A DNA stretch of 64,000 nt from Bacillota bacterium (GCA_023439505.1 JAEXNR010000017.1:186001-250000); one strand, 5' to 3'. Positions 1 through 9,070 are shown, numbered from the stretch's first letter. Made by a program: numbers and translations. Notes: generated from the sequence alone by a model not told the origin.

Positions 1-1020
1 TTTGATAAAGCAATGCATATGGAAGAGATAAGGAGTTGCGGCAAGGAATTGCTAAGGGTGAAGAGTTTTCTTCAGGAAATGGGAATTGATTATGATACTG
101 AGATCGAGTACACTATTTGTGTAGTTGAGGATGAGAAGATAATTGGTACTGGATCTGTAGAAGGAAATATACTAAAGTGCATTGCGATTGATCCCATATA
201 TAGAGGTATGGGATTAACTGCAACAATTATATCGAATTTACTGCAATATGAAGTTGACAGAGGAATTCTACATGTCTTCATATATACGCAACCTAAAAAC
301 GCGGGATTGTTTGAACCCCTTGGGTTTCATGAGATACTCAAGACGAATGAAATTTTATTTCTGGAAAATAAGAAAAATGGTTTCAAGAATTATAGAGAGA
401 TATTGTTGGCGGAAACTCCAAAAATGAATTTTGAAACGGGAAAAATAAATGGGGCAATTGTAGCTAACTGTAATCCGTTTACTAAGGGACATAGGTATCT
501 GATTGAAAAAGCGTCAGAAGCGTGTGATTTTCTGCATGTCTTTCTGCTTTCGGACGAGAGGATAGATTTTTCTTTAGAAGAAAGAGTTGAAATGGTTAAA
601 AATGGTATAATGGATCTGCACAACGTTATTTTACATACTACCTCAGATTACTTGGTATCGGCATCTACGTTCCCTACTTATTTTTATAAGGATAAGAAAG
701 TGGCGGAGCAGGCAAACTGCTTACTTGATATCGAAATATTTTCTAAAATTATTGCACCTATGCTTGGAATAACCAAAAGATTTATTGGGACAGAGCCAAA
801 TTGCAGAATTACCAATCAATACAATGAAATGTTGAAAAGCATACTGCCGGTGTATGAAATACAATGCATAGAAATAGAACGGCTGAAAATAGGGGGTACA
901 TCTGTAAGTGCGTCTACCGTTAGAAAACTCTTATCGGCAGGAGATCTTGAAAAAGTAAGGGATCTGATTCCGGATTTTACCTATTCTTTTCTAAATAACA
1001 AAATGCGAAATAAAAGTTAA
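1..1020 (+). CDS. citC: [citrate (pro-3S)-lyase] ligase, 5'-truncated by window edge
   Basis: CitC activates citrate lyase by ATP-dependent acetylation of the prosthetic group on its acyl carrier subunit. The reading frame is open to base 1. The first in-frame ATG is at 13, but known CitC proteins begin a little further upstream, so the true start is probably outside the window. An N-terminal GNAT-like acetyltransferase fold (motif IDPIYRGMGL) precedes a nucleotidyltransferase domain with NPFTKGHRYLIEKA and, near the end, VSASTVRKLL; both are typical of the family. No citrate lyase subunit is visible here. A weak hairpin follows at 1044-1062. The LysR gene downstream could be its regulator, but nothing in the sequence proves that. 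Confidence 0.9.
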   Translation, partial: FDKAMHMEEIRSCGKELLRVKSFLQEMGIDYDTEIEYTICVVEDEKIIGTGSVEGNILKCIAIDPIYRGMGLTATIISNLLQYEVDRGILHVFIYTQPKNAGLFEPLGFHEILKTNEILFLENKKNGFKNYREILLAETPKMNFETGKINGAIVANCNPFTKGHRYLIEKASEACDFLHVFLLSDERIDFSLEERVEMVKNGIMDLHNVILHTTSDYLVSASTFPTYFYKDKKVAEQANCLLDIEIFSKIIAPMLGITKRFIGTEPNCRITNQYNEMLKSILPVYEIQCIEIERLKIGGTSVSASTVRKLLSAGDLEKVRDLIPDFTYSFLNNKMRNKS

Positions 1021-1153
1021 TAGATAACAGAATGATATTCTCTGAGGAAGTTGCTTTTCCTCTCCTTTTCGTATATGATAGAATACAATTGAGATGATTT
1101 TGACATTTTTTCGGGAAAAGGATTCTGCACAATCGTTAATAAGGAGATATTGT

Positions 1154-2062
1154 ATGGATTTTAGAGAGCTTTCCTATATCATTGCTGTTGCCAAATACCA
1201 GAGTATTACTAAGGCTGCTTCGTCGGTATATGTTACGCAGCCAACTATGACTAAATTTTTGCAGAAAATAGAACAGGAAGTAGGTTTAAAATTATTTCGT
1301 AAAATGGGAAACAGGATTGTGCCCACATATGCCGGGAAGGTATATATTAATAAATCAATTCAAATTCTGGATATAAAAAAACAACTGGACCAGGAGATGA
1401 ATGATATTCTAAAGAATAATGAAGGAGAATTGAATGTAGGTTTTCCTGTTATGAGAGGAACCTATATGCTTCCTTGTACGCTTCCGGTGTTTCGTGAGGA
1501 GTATCCGAATGTAAAACTTAATATTTTGGAAGCCAATTCAACGGAACTGGAGAATATGCTTTTAACAGGGGCCGTAGATTTGGCATTTTTTAATCTTCCC
1601 ATAAAATGCAGTAATTTGGACTATTATAATATAAGCCACGAAGAGCTTCTATTGGTTACATCAGAAAAAAATATGTTGTGCAGGAATGCAGTTATAAAGA
1701 AAGAATGCAAGTACCCATGGATAGATCTTTCAATGCTTAGGGACGAAAAAGTGATTATGCAGATCTCAGGACAGAGAACCCGAAGTATCGTTGATAAACT
1801 TTTTGAATCATATGGCTTTTTACCAAATATAATTTTAGAAACAAGTAATACACCTGCTTCTGTTGAGCTTGTATCAAAAGATTATGGTGTCTGTTTTGTT
1901 ACGGAGACACATTTGAAGCACATGAGCATTAATACCCCATTTAAATGTTTCTCCGTGGGAAACCCTTATACCTCAGTCGATTTTGTGGCATCTTATAGAA
2001 AAAACAGTTATCTGCCTAAATTAGCAATGAAGTATATTGAGATTGTAAAGGAGTTCACTTAA
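1154..2062 (+). CDS. LysR-family transcriptional regulator
   Basis: A 302-residue DNA-binding regulator. The N-terminal winged helix-turn-helix runs from MDFRELSYIIAV through TQPTMTKFLQKIEQEVG to about residue 60, and a periplasmic-binding-protein-like effector domain fills about residues 90-295. An upstream ATG at 1094 would add 20 residues not found in the family; the start at 1154 has AAGGAG seven bases ahead and gives the usual LysR length, so it is preferred. It follows citC on the same strand with a 133-base gap. LysR regulators often control an adjacent metabolic operon, so control of citrate fermentation is possible. The inducer is unknown. Confidence 0.9.
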   Translation: MDFRELSYIIAVAKYQSITKAASSVYVTQPTMTKFLQKIEQEVGLKLFRKMGNRIVPTYAGKVYINKSIQILDIKKQLDQEMNDILKNNEGELNVGFPVMRGTYMLPCTLPVFREEYPNVKLNILEANSTELENMLLTGAVDLAFFNLPIKCSNLDYYNISHEELLLVTSEKNMLCRNAVIKKECKYPWIDLSMLRDEKVIMQISGQRTRSIVDKLFESYGFLPNIILETSNTPASVELVSKDYGVCFVTETHLKHMSINTPFKCFSVGNPYTSVDFVASYRKNSYLPKLAMKYIEIVKEFT

Positions 2063-2105
2063 GTTAAAGGTATTATGAACTTAACTAAAAGAGGTGCGCA
2101 CTGTA

Positions 2106-2275
2106 AAAAGGGATCAGCACGGCTTACGTTGCCGGCGGCCCCTTTTCTTATCGTCAGGAACGTTCGTCCTATCGATAAAAACCCTCCGGGGGAGGCACAT
2201 ATCGCGCATAAGGAAGATTGTCGCTGCCGTGACAGCGCGTCAGCGCTAGAGTCTGGCGAGCCAGACTCTTTTTAT
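2106..2275 (+). terminator. GC-rich multi-hairpin region ending in a strong terminator
   Basis: Downstream of the LysR gene lies a GC-rich stretch dense in hairpins. AAAAGGG (2106-2112) can pair with CCCCTTTT (2139-2146). CCTCC/GGAGG, CGCTG/CAGCG and AGCGC/GCGCT small stems follow. The last is a perfect 10-bp stem, AGAGTCTGGC (2248-2257) with GCCAGACTCT (2260-2269), followed by TTTTATT. This final element is a good intrinsic terminator for the rightward transcript. A 76-codon open frame spans the block, but it looks like a by-product of the GC-rich structure. Confidence 0.7.
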
Positions 2276-2284
2276 TGTAACAAT

Positions 2285-2872
2285 TCAATCAATTCGGTAG
2301 GGTAGTTCGTGCGCAGGATAGATCATCGGAACATGATGTTGTCTGATGGTGTCCCAGCTGCCAAAAATGATGGGATCATCATAAGCATCCATGAGAGAAA
2401 GTGCAGGAAGATCGCCAGTAAAGGCACCGATACCATCAATAAGTAACGAGATACTATCTTCGCTGTGACCCGGGGTAGGAAGCAGTTGACCGTCAATATC
2501 AATCTGTTTTAGATAATCTCTGCTTTCCATAGGAGATAATACCGTACAATTTTTTAGAACAATGTCTCTGAAATTAGCTTTTGGATTCTTTTTAAAAAAA
2601 TTGTTCAGCTTGCCCATATAAGGAATCTGGGTATCCAGAAGCAATAAATTTGTGCCTAAATCTCGTAGATTCTGTGTCAGACCTGCATGGTCGGGATGAA
2701 AGTGCGTAATAATTAAATGATTAATCTCATTGACTGAAATATCATTTGATTTCAGCTGTTGTAATAATAGAGGCAGTGTATCCGGCCATCCAGTATCAAT
2801 CATAATCCAACCATCTTTTGCAGAAATCAGGTAACAATTGGTTGATTGAATTGTTATAGTTATTATTTTCAT
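2285..2872 (-). CDS. metallo-beta-lactamase-fold hydrolase
   Basis: A 195-residue protein with the signature metal-binding motif THFHPDHAG (H57, H59, D61, H62), a second PTPGHS histidine near residue 134 and a late PAH histidine. It therefore probably binds two metal ions and cleaves an ester, thioester or lactone; the substrate cannot be read from sequence. It is slightly shorter than most relatives, but all motif blocks are present. The start has CTCCGGAGG a few bases upstream. It is cytoplasmic, with no signal peptide. It converges on the LysR transcript, with the terminator at 2248-2275 between them. Confidence 0.85.
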   Translation of the reverse strand: MKIITITIQSTNCYLISAKDGWIMIDTGWPDTLPLLLQQLKSNDISVNEINHLIITHFHPDHAGLTQNLRDLGTNLLLLDTQIPYMGKLNNFFKKNPKANFRDIVLKNCTVLSPMESRDYLKQIDIDGQLLPTPGHSEDSISLLIDGIGAFTGDLPALSLMDAYDDPIIFGSWDTIRQHHVPMIYPAHELPYRID

Positions 2873-3024
2873 ATCAGTTATCTCCGGAGGAGTTTGGATC
2901 CTCGATTTTTTATAATGTGTTCGATTAAATAATATATAACATTTCTGAGATAAAATCTATGGTTATTTTTACTTTTTTGTTCTAATAATTTCATAACTAT
3001 CATCTGAGAACATCCATTCAATGT

Positions 3025-3163
3025 GGTATGCCCTTCAAATCAGGAAGCGTGGTATCAGTCAGTGTCTCCGAATGAAGCCCTTGGGCATGTAGGGATACCG
3101 TAAAGGCTGTACGGAGAAATAATCCGTACAGCCTTAGAGCGTGTGCCCGATAGGCACACGCTC
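3025..3163. repeat. three tandem strong hairpins (possible structured RNA)
   Basis: Three stems follow one another: GGTATGCCCT (3025-3034) with AGGGATACC (3091-3099), which encloses a small GCCC/GGGC stem; a perfect 12-bp stem AAGGCTGTACGG (3103-3114) with CCGTACAGCCTT (3124-3135); and a perfect 11-bp stem GAGCGTGTGCC (3137-3147) with GGCACACGCTC (3153-3163). None has a T-run on either strand, so these are not ordinary terminators. The last stem ends three bases from the stop of the small leftward gene at 3167. I do not recognise an RNA family. Confidence 0.5.
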
Positions 3164-3166
3164 AAC

Positions 3167-3376
3167 TTACGATTGTTCATGATTTATTTTATAAGGTTCT
3201 TTGATCAGGCATCGATATGCTTTAACGATATTACCGCTGATTATGGCAATATTTTCAGCACTACAGATACTTTTATCCTGTACATACGGAATATCATCAT
3301 ATAAGGACCATCTATCCCATATCGTATCATTGTAGGGTCTAACAGGAGCAGTTTTCTGACCTTTTTTCCTATCCAC
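3167..3376 (-). CDS. small hypothetical protein
   Basis: I do not recognise this 69-residue protein. It is hydrophilic, rich in Tyr, Asp and Lys, with a segment DTIWDRWSLYDDIPYVQD and no membrane or signal sequence. Support that it is a gene comes from context: a GTG start (3376) with GAGGTG just upstream, and a promoter-like pair on the minus strand (TTGATA at 3433-3438, 17-base spacer, TATATT at 3410-3415). A longer start at 3391 lacks a ribosome binding site. The hairpin array at 3025-3163 begins right after its stop. It could still be a chance frame. Confidence 0.4.
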   Translation of the reverse strand: MDRKKGQKTAPVRPYNDTIWDRWSLYDDIPYVQDKSICSAENIAIISGNIVKAYRCLIKEPYKINHEQS

Positions 3377-3409
3377 GCCAACACCTCGCACTATGTTTCT
3401 GTCTTTATA

Positions 3410-3438
3410 AATATATACTGAAACAGAGGATATATCAA
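3410..3438 (-). promoter_or_regulatory. putative sigma-A promoter for the small gene
   Basis: Read on the minus strand, TTGATA and TATATT are separated by 17 bases and lie about 35-60 bases ahead of the GTG at 3376. Confidence 0.4.
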
Positions 3439-3461
3439 GTAAAATTCATAGAAATTGGAAA

Positions 3462-6167
3462 TTAAGTATAATCCGAACTGTTTTTCTTTCTATGATTAAG
3501 TTTTTTCTGAAATTCAACGATAATAATCGGTACCATGGACAGGAATAGTACAATTGCCCATTGTCTTGCATTTAGTGAAACTACCTGAAATATTTTTGCC
3601 AGCGGTTCTACTGTAATAACAATGATTTGCAGGAAAGCGCAGACCAGAAAGGAGAGTACCAGCTTCTTATTTGTGAAGAGTCCGATTTCAGACAAGGAAT
3701 TTTCGCTCCGCATATTAAAGGAATGAAACAGCTGGGATAAACTTAATACGGCAAATGCCATTGTTCTGCCGATCCATGGAGTATAAATACCCGGTGACTC
3801 CTTCTGATTGGCAAGAGAATGAAGCAGTGTCAGTTTGTCATAATACTGAAATCCGATGATAAATGCAGTTAGGGCCAGGGAACCGATCATGAAACCTTCA
3901 AAGATAATTTTAAAGGCCAATCCATTGGCAAACATCCCTTGATCCGGTGGAACAGGCTTTTTCTTCATGATATCCTTGGCTGTAGGTTCTACTCCCAATG
4001 AGATTGCAGGAAGAGAATCAGTCACTAAATTAACCCATAATAATTGTACAGCAATTAATGGTGTAGGAAATCCGAGCAAAATAGCCACAAAGATGGTTAG
4101 GATTTCACCGATATTACTGGAAAGCAGAAAATGTACTGATTTTTTGATATTATCATAAATTCCCCTGCCCTCCTTTACAGCAGTGACAATGGTTGCAAAA
4201 TTATCATCCGTTAAAATCATATCTGCGGCATTTTTGGCTACATCGGTGCCGGTAATTCCCATGGCACATCCGATATCTGCTGCTTTTAGGGCAGGAGCAT
4301 CATTGACACCATCACCCGTCATCGCCACGACTTCCCCCTGACTTTGAAATGCCTTGACAATACGTACTTTATGTTCCGGTGAAACTCTGGCAAAAACACT
4401 GTATTTGGAGATGTTTTGACCCAAAGCCTCATTACTCATGGTATTTAATACATCACCTGTGATAGCTGCAAAAGGATCGGTCAGTATGCCCAACTCCTTT
4501 GCAATTGCTTTCGCTGTCAGAACATGATCCCCGGTGATCATAACCGGTTTTATTCCCGCCTTATTACATAATGCAACCGCTTCTTTGACTTCCAGTCTTG
4601 GCGGATCGATCATTCCGATCATGCCGATGAAGGTCAGATTGTTTTCTGCCTTGGCAGGCGGATCATTGACGTTGGATGCGGATATATTCTTATAAGCAAC
4701 AGCAATGACCCGGAGGGCCTTTGCGGTCATATCATTGTTCAGGGAGATAATACGGCTTCTTTCCCTGCCGGACAAAGGAAATTGCTTACCGCCATAATAG
4801 TAGGAGGTACAGTGGTCAATCAAAAAATCAAAGGCTCCTTTGGTAACACTGCGATAGGTAAGGTCCGAGGACTTATGAAATGTGGTCATTAATTTTCTTG
4901 TGGAATCAAAGGGAATTTCATTTACTCGTTTGTATTCCTTATCCAACTTCAGCTTGTTGGAGCCGTTTTGGTATGCCGCTGTTACCAGGGCTTTCTCCGT
5001 GGGTTCACCATTTACCGTAACATTATCTTTTTCGACTTGAAGAATGGCATCATTGCATAAGGCTGCATGGGAGAGTAAAAATGTACCAAACTCGTTACTG
5101 GTCTTCTCTTTGCCATGACAGGAACAGATATCAGTTACCGTCATAATGTTCTGTGTTAAGGTGCCGGTTTTATCGGAACAGATTACGGTGGCACTTCCCA
5201 GCGTCTCAACTGCGGGCAGCTTTCTGATCACAGCATTTTTCTTTGCCATTCTTTGAACTCCAAGGGATAGCATTATGGTGACAATGGCAGGTAGACCTTC
5301 CGGAATAGCCGCCACGGCAAGGCTGACGGAGGTCATGAACATATCAAAAACAGGAAGTTTTTTTAATAAGCCCATGATAAAGATCACAACACAGATTAAA
5401 ATCGCTGCTATTCCAAGGACTTTACCGGTTTTATCCAGCCTTTTTTGAAGTGGCGTCATGGGAGTCTCATCTTCCATGATGAGTTTTGCGATATGCCCTA
5501 CCTGCGTATTCATTCCTGTTGCGGTTACCACAGCAATACCGCGACCGTAGGTGACTGTACTTGTCGCCATCACCAGATTAATACGATCTGCCAGATTGGT
5601 TTCCGGCGAAAGAATGACCTCGGCCAACTTATCTACGGCATGGGACTCTCCGGTCAATGAGGCCTCTTCAACCTTAAGATTTGCGGATACAATGAGCCTG
5701 GCATCTGCCGGAATAAAACACCCTGTTTCCAACAGGATAATGTCACCGGGTACCAGCTCCGAAGAATCCACGACATCGAATTTTCCCTGGCGCAGAACAT
5801 GAGCCGTGGGAGCAGACATCCTTTTTAATGCATCCAGAGCTTTTTCTGCTTTCGCTTCCTGTAATACTCCCAAAGTTGCATTCAGTATGATGATACATAA
5901 AATTATCACCGGGTCGACAAGATCAGGAGCACCATCCAGATAGGATACGATATAAGAAATAATCGCTGCACTTATTAGAATAAAAATCATAAAATCAAGG
6001 AATTGCTCAAAAAATTTTCTGATCAGGCTCTTCCCTTTTTTGGCTTCCAATAAGTTCTTACCGTAAGTCTGCTGTCTTAATTTTGCCTCATCTGCCGATA
6101 AGCCAATATCCGGTGATACCTCTAATTCTTTTAGCGTTTCGCCAATGGACAAACTGTGCCAGTGCAT
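3462..6167 (-). CDS. cation-transporting P-type ATPase (Ca2+-type, P2)
   Basis: A 901-residue membrane pump of the SERCA/PMCA-like P2 class that exports a cation, probably Ca2+, at the cost of ATP. In order: cation ATPase N-domain (MHWHSLSIGETLKELEV), TGES actuator loop, PEGLPA in transmembrane helix 4, the phosphorylation motif CSDKTGTLT, the nucleotide-binding domain, the hinge TGDGVNDAPALK, and a C-terminal bundle of membrane helices with LLWVNLVTDSLPA, which carries ion-site residues. The length is normal. It is transcribed alone, leftward. No manganese riboswitch was recognised upstream. Ca2+ specificity is inferred from overall similarity and is not proven. Confidence 0.9.
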   Translation of the reverse strand: MHWHSLSIGETLKELEVSPDIGLSADEAKLRQQTYGKNLLEAKKGKSLIRKFFEQFLDFMIFILISAAIISYIVSYLDGAPDLVDPVIILCIIILNATLGVLQEAKAEKALDALKRMSAPTAHVLRQGKFDVVDSSELVPGDIILLETGCFIPADARLIVSANLKVEEASLTGESHAVDKLAEVILSPETNLADRINLVMATSTVTYGRGIAVVTATGMNTQVGHIAKLIMEDETPMTPLQKRLDKTGKVLGIAAILICVVIFIMGLLKKLPVFDMFMTSVSLAVAAIPEGLPAIVTIMLSLGVQRMAKKNAVIRKLPAVETLGSATVICSDKTGTLTQNIMTVTDICSCHGKEKTSNEFGTFLLSHAALCNDAILQVEKDNVTVNGEPTEKALVTAAYQNGSNKLKLDKEYKRVNEIPFDSTRKLMTTFHKSSDLTYRSVTKGAFDFLIDHCTSYYYGGKQFPLSGRERSRIISLNNDMTAKALRVIAVAYKNISASNVNDPPAKAENNLTFIGMIGMIDPPRLEVKEAVALCNKAGIKPVMITGDHVLTAKAIAKELGILTDPFAAITGDVLNTMSNEALGQNISKYSVFARVSPEHKVRIVKAFQSQGEVVAMTGDGVNDAPALKAADIGCAMGITGTDVAKNAADMILTDDNFATIVTAVKEGRGIYDNIKKSVHFLLSSNIGEILTIFVAILLGFPTPLIAVQLLWVNLVTDSLPAISLGVEPTAKDIMKKKPVPPDQGMFANGLAFKIIFEGFMIGSLALTAFIIGFQYYDKLTLLHSLANQKESPGIYTPWIGRTMAFAVLSLSQLFHSFNMRSENSLSEIGLFTNKKLVLSFLVCAFLQIIVITVEPLAKIFQVVSLNARQWAIVLFLSMVPIIIVEFQKKLNHRKKNSSDYT

Positions 6168-6549
6168 AGTCGGGTCACTCCTGAATGGGTAAATCTTCTT
6201 TTAATTATATGAACTATGAACAAGATTATGAATACCAAACAAAAGGTATGGGAGGGGGAGGTAATGGAAGCGTACATCAATTCTTTTCACAATAATATAC
6301 AAAACTACATGCCTGAAGAAAAATAATACCTTTACAGTTCGTAAATCAGGAGTATAATACTGAATTTAGGGAATGAGATATTTAATGAACAATATAAACA
6401 TAGAATGACATCTGGAGTGTAGTTCATCTTTTACATAATTGGTTATAATTCAGGTGGGGTGAGTGGAATAGTATGAAGATCAAAATTTTCGCACGGCAAA
6501 TTTGTGCTGAGGCCCAAATTCGCGGGCATTGGCAGCATGGAGGATTAAT
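6168..6549 (+). promoter_or_regulatory. 382-base divergent intergenic region with a promoter
   Basis: The gap separates the leftward P-type ATPase from the rightward MATE gene. A promoter-like pair pointing right, TTTACA (6331-6336) and TATAAT (6353-6358), has a 16-base spacer and would leave a leader of about 185 bases before the MATE start. The leader holds a short G-rich stretch near 6510-6538, but I could not assign it to a riboswitch class. No gene was seen. Confidence 0.4.
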
Positions 6550-7932
6550 ATGAAAACAAATTTTACACAGGATATGACAGAAGGATCACCAACGAAATTA
6601 ATATTAAAATTTTCATTGCCAATGCTCTGCGGCAATATAATCCAACAGCTATATTATGTTGTTGATTCAGCCGTAGTGGGGAGATTTATAAGTAAGGATG
6701 CTTTGGCGGCGGTAGGTGCAACGAACGCTTTGATTTTTTTGATTATCGGGTTGTCCTTTGGCCTTTCCATCGGAATATCCATTGTAGTATCTCAGTATTT
6801 CGGAGCAAAAGAATATGACAACGTGAGAAAAGGGTTCGCATCTGCAATCTATATCATTATCACGGTTTCCGTAATCATGGGAGTCGTGGGATTTAGCTCC
6901 AGCCGGTTCTTGTTAAATGTATTACATACGCCGCAGGGAATTATGGATCAGGCAAATCTGTATATGAGGATAGCATATGCCGGTATTCTTGGTATTTCCT
7001 GCTTTAATGGAATGTCAGCCATCTTAAGGGCTATGGGGGATTCAATTACTCCATTAATTTTCCTTGCAATATCCAGCGTTCTGAATATAGGACTTGACTT
7101 CCTGTTTGTACTTGGCTTTCACTGGGGTATCGGGGGAGCTGGTTTGGCAACGGTGATTTCTCAGCATGTATCGGCCATAGGATGTATCATTTACGGTCTT
7201 ATGAAGGTGAAAATTCTCAGATTGTCACGAGAGGACTTAAAACCGGATCCGGTAATTATGAAAAAGTGTATCAGGCTTGGGCTGCCTGTTGCACTTCAAA
7301 ATTCCTTTGTATCTGTCTCATTAATGGCGATACAAACAGTAATTAACAGTTTTAATGAAGTTGTAATTGCTGCTTGTACCGCCTCATCCCGAATTGAGCA
7401 ATTGGTATTACAGCCGGGTATGTCAGTGGGAGCTGCGGTAGCTGCTTTTACCGGTCAGAACATGGGTGCCGGGAATATCGACCGGGTGAAGAAGGGACTT
7501 AGAGCCGGCTCCATCATTGTGGTAGCTTTCAGCCTGCTGATGCTTCCCGTTATATATTTTGGCGGCGAATATGTTATGATGTTATTTTCAAAAAAGGATG
7601 ATATTGAAGTAACCAGAATCGGAATGGAAGGGACTCGAATCACTTGTTTCTTTTACAGCTTTGTAGGCATGATTTTTGTTACCAGGAATTTCCTGAGTGG
7701 TACGGGAGATGTTCATGTTCCTATGATTATGGGATTTGTCGAAGTTGTTTGCAGAATCTTATTTTCAAATATTTTGGCATATTTCTTAGGGTTTCACGGA
7801 ATATTTCTGGCAACAGGTCTTAATTGGCTGGTGACTTCCATGGTAGGCATTTTTAGAACGAAATCGGGTAAATGGGTGAGGAATTCCCTTGTCAACAAGG
7901 CAGAGTTAAAACCTGCAGATTGTAAAAGCTGA
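6550..7932 (+). CDS. MATE-family multidrug/metabolite exporter
   Basis: A 460-residue membrane protein with twelve predicted helices in two similar halves. It belongs to the MATE family, which exports drugs or metabolites using a Na+ or H+ gradient. Family landmarks include GSPTKLILKFSLPMLCGN at the N-terminus, the VVDSAVVGRF segment in helix 1, and the second-half start KKCIRLGLPVALQNSF. The start at 6550 has TGGAGG seven bases upstream; an ATG at 6529 would lack such a site. It converges with the DedA gene; only a short CCGTC/GACGG hairpin (7944-7961) lies between. It is far from the polysaccharide locus and is not an obvious flippase for it. Confidence 0.9.
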   Translation: MKTNFTQDMTEGSPTKLILKFSLPMLCGNIIQQLYYVVDSAVVGRFISKDALAAVGATNALIFLIIGLSFGLSIGISIVVSQYFGAKEYDNVRKGFASAIYIIITVSVIMGVVGFSSSRFLLNVLHTPQGIMDQANLYMRIAYAGILGISCFNGMSAILRAMGDSITPLIFLAISSVLNIGLDFLFVLGFHWGIGGAGLATVISQHVSAIGCIIYGLMKVKILRLSREDLKPDPVIMKKCIRLGLPVALQNSFVSVSLMAIQTVINSFNEVVIAACTASSRIEQLVLQPGMSVGAAVAAFTGQNMGAGNIDRVKKGLRAGSIIVVAFSLLMLPVIYFGGEYVMMLFSKKDDIEVTRIGMEGTRITCFFYSFVGMIFVTRNFLSGTGDVHVPMIMGFVEVVCRILFSNILAYFLGFHGIFLATGLNWLVTSMVGIFRTKSGKWVRNSLVNKAELKPADCKS

Positions 7933-7973
7933 TAAAATTTAGTAACCGTCTATGGTATGACGGAGCTGAGATC

Positions 7974-8606
7974 TTAACATTGGGATTCTTTCGCATCTAT
8001 CTGCCGATATTTCTTTTTCTTGATCCGTTTTCTTATTGTATATACGATGATGGCGATCAGACAGATTATGAGGACCGGTAGAAGATTTGTCTTATAGCGA
8101 TTATAATATTCACCGACCTTTTGGTAGTTTTCTCTCAGGGAATACCCCAGTCCGATCAGAAGTGTATTCCAGATGGTGATGCCAAGGGCGGAGGCGGTAA
8201 AATAGGTCACAGGATGCAATTTGGCTGCGCCTGCTACCAGTGCTATGTAGGTACGAATTAATGGAATTACCCTGCCGATACATACCGTGGACGCACCATT
8301 TTGCTTAAACTTGTCATAGGCGGAGTCGATTCCCTTTTGCGCTTTCGGAAATTTTCTGGTGATTGCATTTAGTATGGCGCCTCCTCCTACCCAGCCCACG
8401 GTATAACAGATGCCGGTCCCAATCAAGCCTGCAATCACACTAAGTGGAAGAATTACCAGAAAGCTGGTATGATTCATGGAGGCTACCGCTCCTGAAAAGG
8501 GGAGAACAATTTCGCTGGAAACAGGAAAACAGGCATATTCCAGCAGAATGATGAAAAACATGGCGATTAAACCATACTGATTAATTAAATCCATAATGGA
8601 ATTCAT
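7974..8606 (-). CDS. DedA-family membrane protein
   Basis: A 210-residue integral membrane protein of the DedA/VTT family, members of which act in envelope homeostasis and have been linked to lipid carrier or phospholipid movement. The family core is visible: LEYACFPVSSEIVLPFSGAVAS near the start, then GTGICYTVGWVGG, then the conserved FIGRVIPLIRTYIALVAG-like block (here CIGRVIPLIRTYIALVAG), and an Arg/Lys-rich tail. The start at 8606 has GGAGG about six bases upstream; the ATG at 8636 does not. It is divergent from the leuS leader. The precise substrate is unknown. Confidence 0.88.
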   Translation of the reverse strand: MNSIMDLINQYGLIAMFFIILLEYACFPVSSEIVLPFSGAVASMNHTSFLVILPLSVIAGLIGTGICYTVGWVGGGAILNAITRKFPKAQKGIDSAYDKFKQNGASTVCIGRVIPLIRTYIALVAGAAKLHPVTYFTASALGITIWNTLLIGLGYSLRENYQKVGEYYNRYKTNLLPVLIICLIAIIVYTIRKRIKKKKYRQIDAKESQC

Positions 8607-8672
8607 AGAGCCCTCCAAAGATCTGATTCGAATCATTATATGCGAAGAAAGCCGAAATCTTGTTAAAAATCC

Positions 8673-8700
8673 TTGACAAAAATAGAAGTCATGCTATATT
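8673..8700 (+). promoter_or_regulatory. promoter of the leuS T-box leader
   Basis: TTGACA (8673-8678) and TATATT (8695-8700) are separated by 16 bases, immediately upstream of the T-box leader. Confidence 0.7.
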
Positions 8701-8754
8701 AATATAGAGTAAATACTAAAATATTGGTAAAATACAGGGCATTTTGCCATCTGC

Positions 8755-9006
8755 AGGTTATGGATCAAAATATTGAGATTGCTTTGAAAAGGAATAGTAA
8801 GAGTAAAATGAACTTTCAGAGAGCTGTCGTTTGGTGGAAGACAGCAGTTACAGACTCCCAACTCGCCTTTGAGCTCTTTTGCTGAACTGGTAGGCAAAAG
8901 CGGTGTTCCCGTTATCGAATGTAAAGTGCATGATGATTTATCATGAATTAGAGTGGTACCACGGAAGAATATCCTTTCGTCTCTTATTTGAGGCGGAAGG
9001 TTTTTT
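8755..9006 (+). promoter_or_regulatory. T-box leader with leucine specifier, ahead of leuS
   Basis: This is a tRNA-sensing transcription attenuator. Seen in order: the stem I AG-bulge/apical pattern AGAGAGCTG...GGTGGAAGACAGC (about 8818-8844), a specifier segment AACTCGCCTTTGAGCT with CTC (Leu) at 8862-8864, the T-box core AGAGTGGTACCACGG (8950-8964), and the terminator stem CCTTTCGTCTC (8973-8983) with GAGGCGGAAGG (8990-9000) followed by TTTTTT. Uncharged tRNA-Leu is expected to bind the T-box core and favour the antiterminator, raising leuS expression. The exact 5' end is approximate. Confidence 0.92.
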
Positions 9007-9070
9007 ATTATATGCAAAAGTATCTTTGCTTGATAGATAAGCTGTATGATACAGCGGAATGGAGGAAATT

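Noticed and set aside
2075..2305. 76-codon open frame after the LysR gene
   Set aside because: It spans the GC-rich hairpins and the terminator, overlaps the hydrolase gene end, and has no clear ribosome binding site.
6400..6549. Possible riboswitch ahead of the MATE gene
   Set aside because: A G-rich leader is present, but no conserved riboswitch core could be matched by eye.
6550..7932. MATE protein as the missing polysaccharide flippase
   Set aside because: It is about 20 kb away, has its own promoter, and resembles MATE multidrug exporters rather than Wzx proteins.
8694..9017. 107-codon minus-strand frame opposite the leuS leader
   Set aside because: It lies entirely over the T-box RNA and its terminator, which explains the sequence better.
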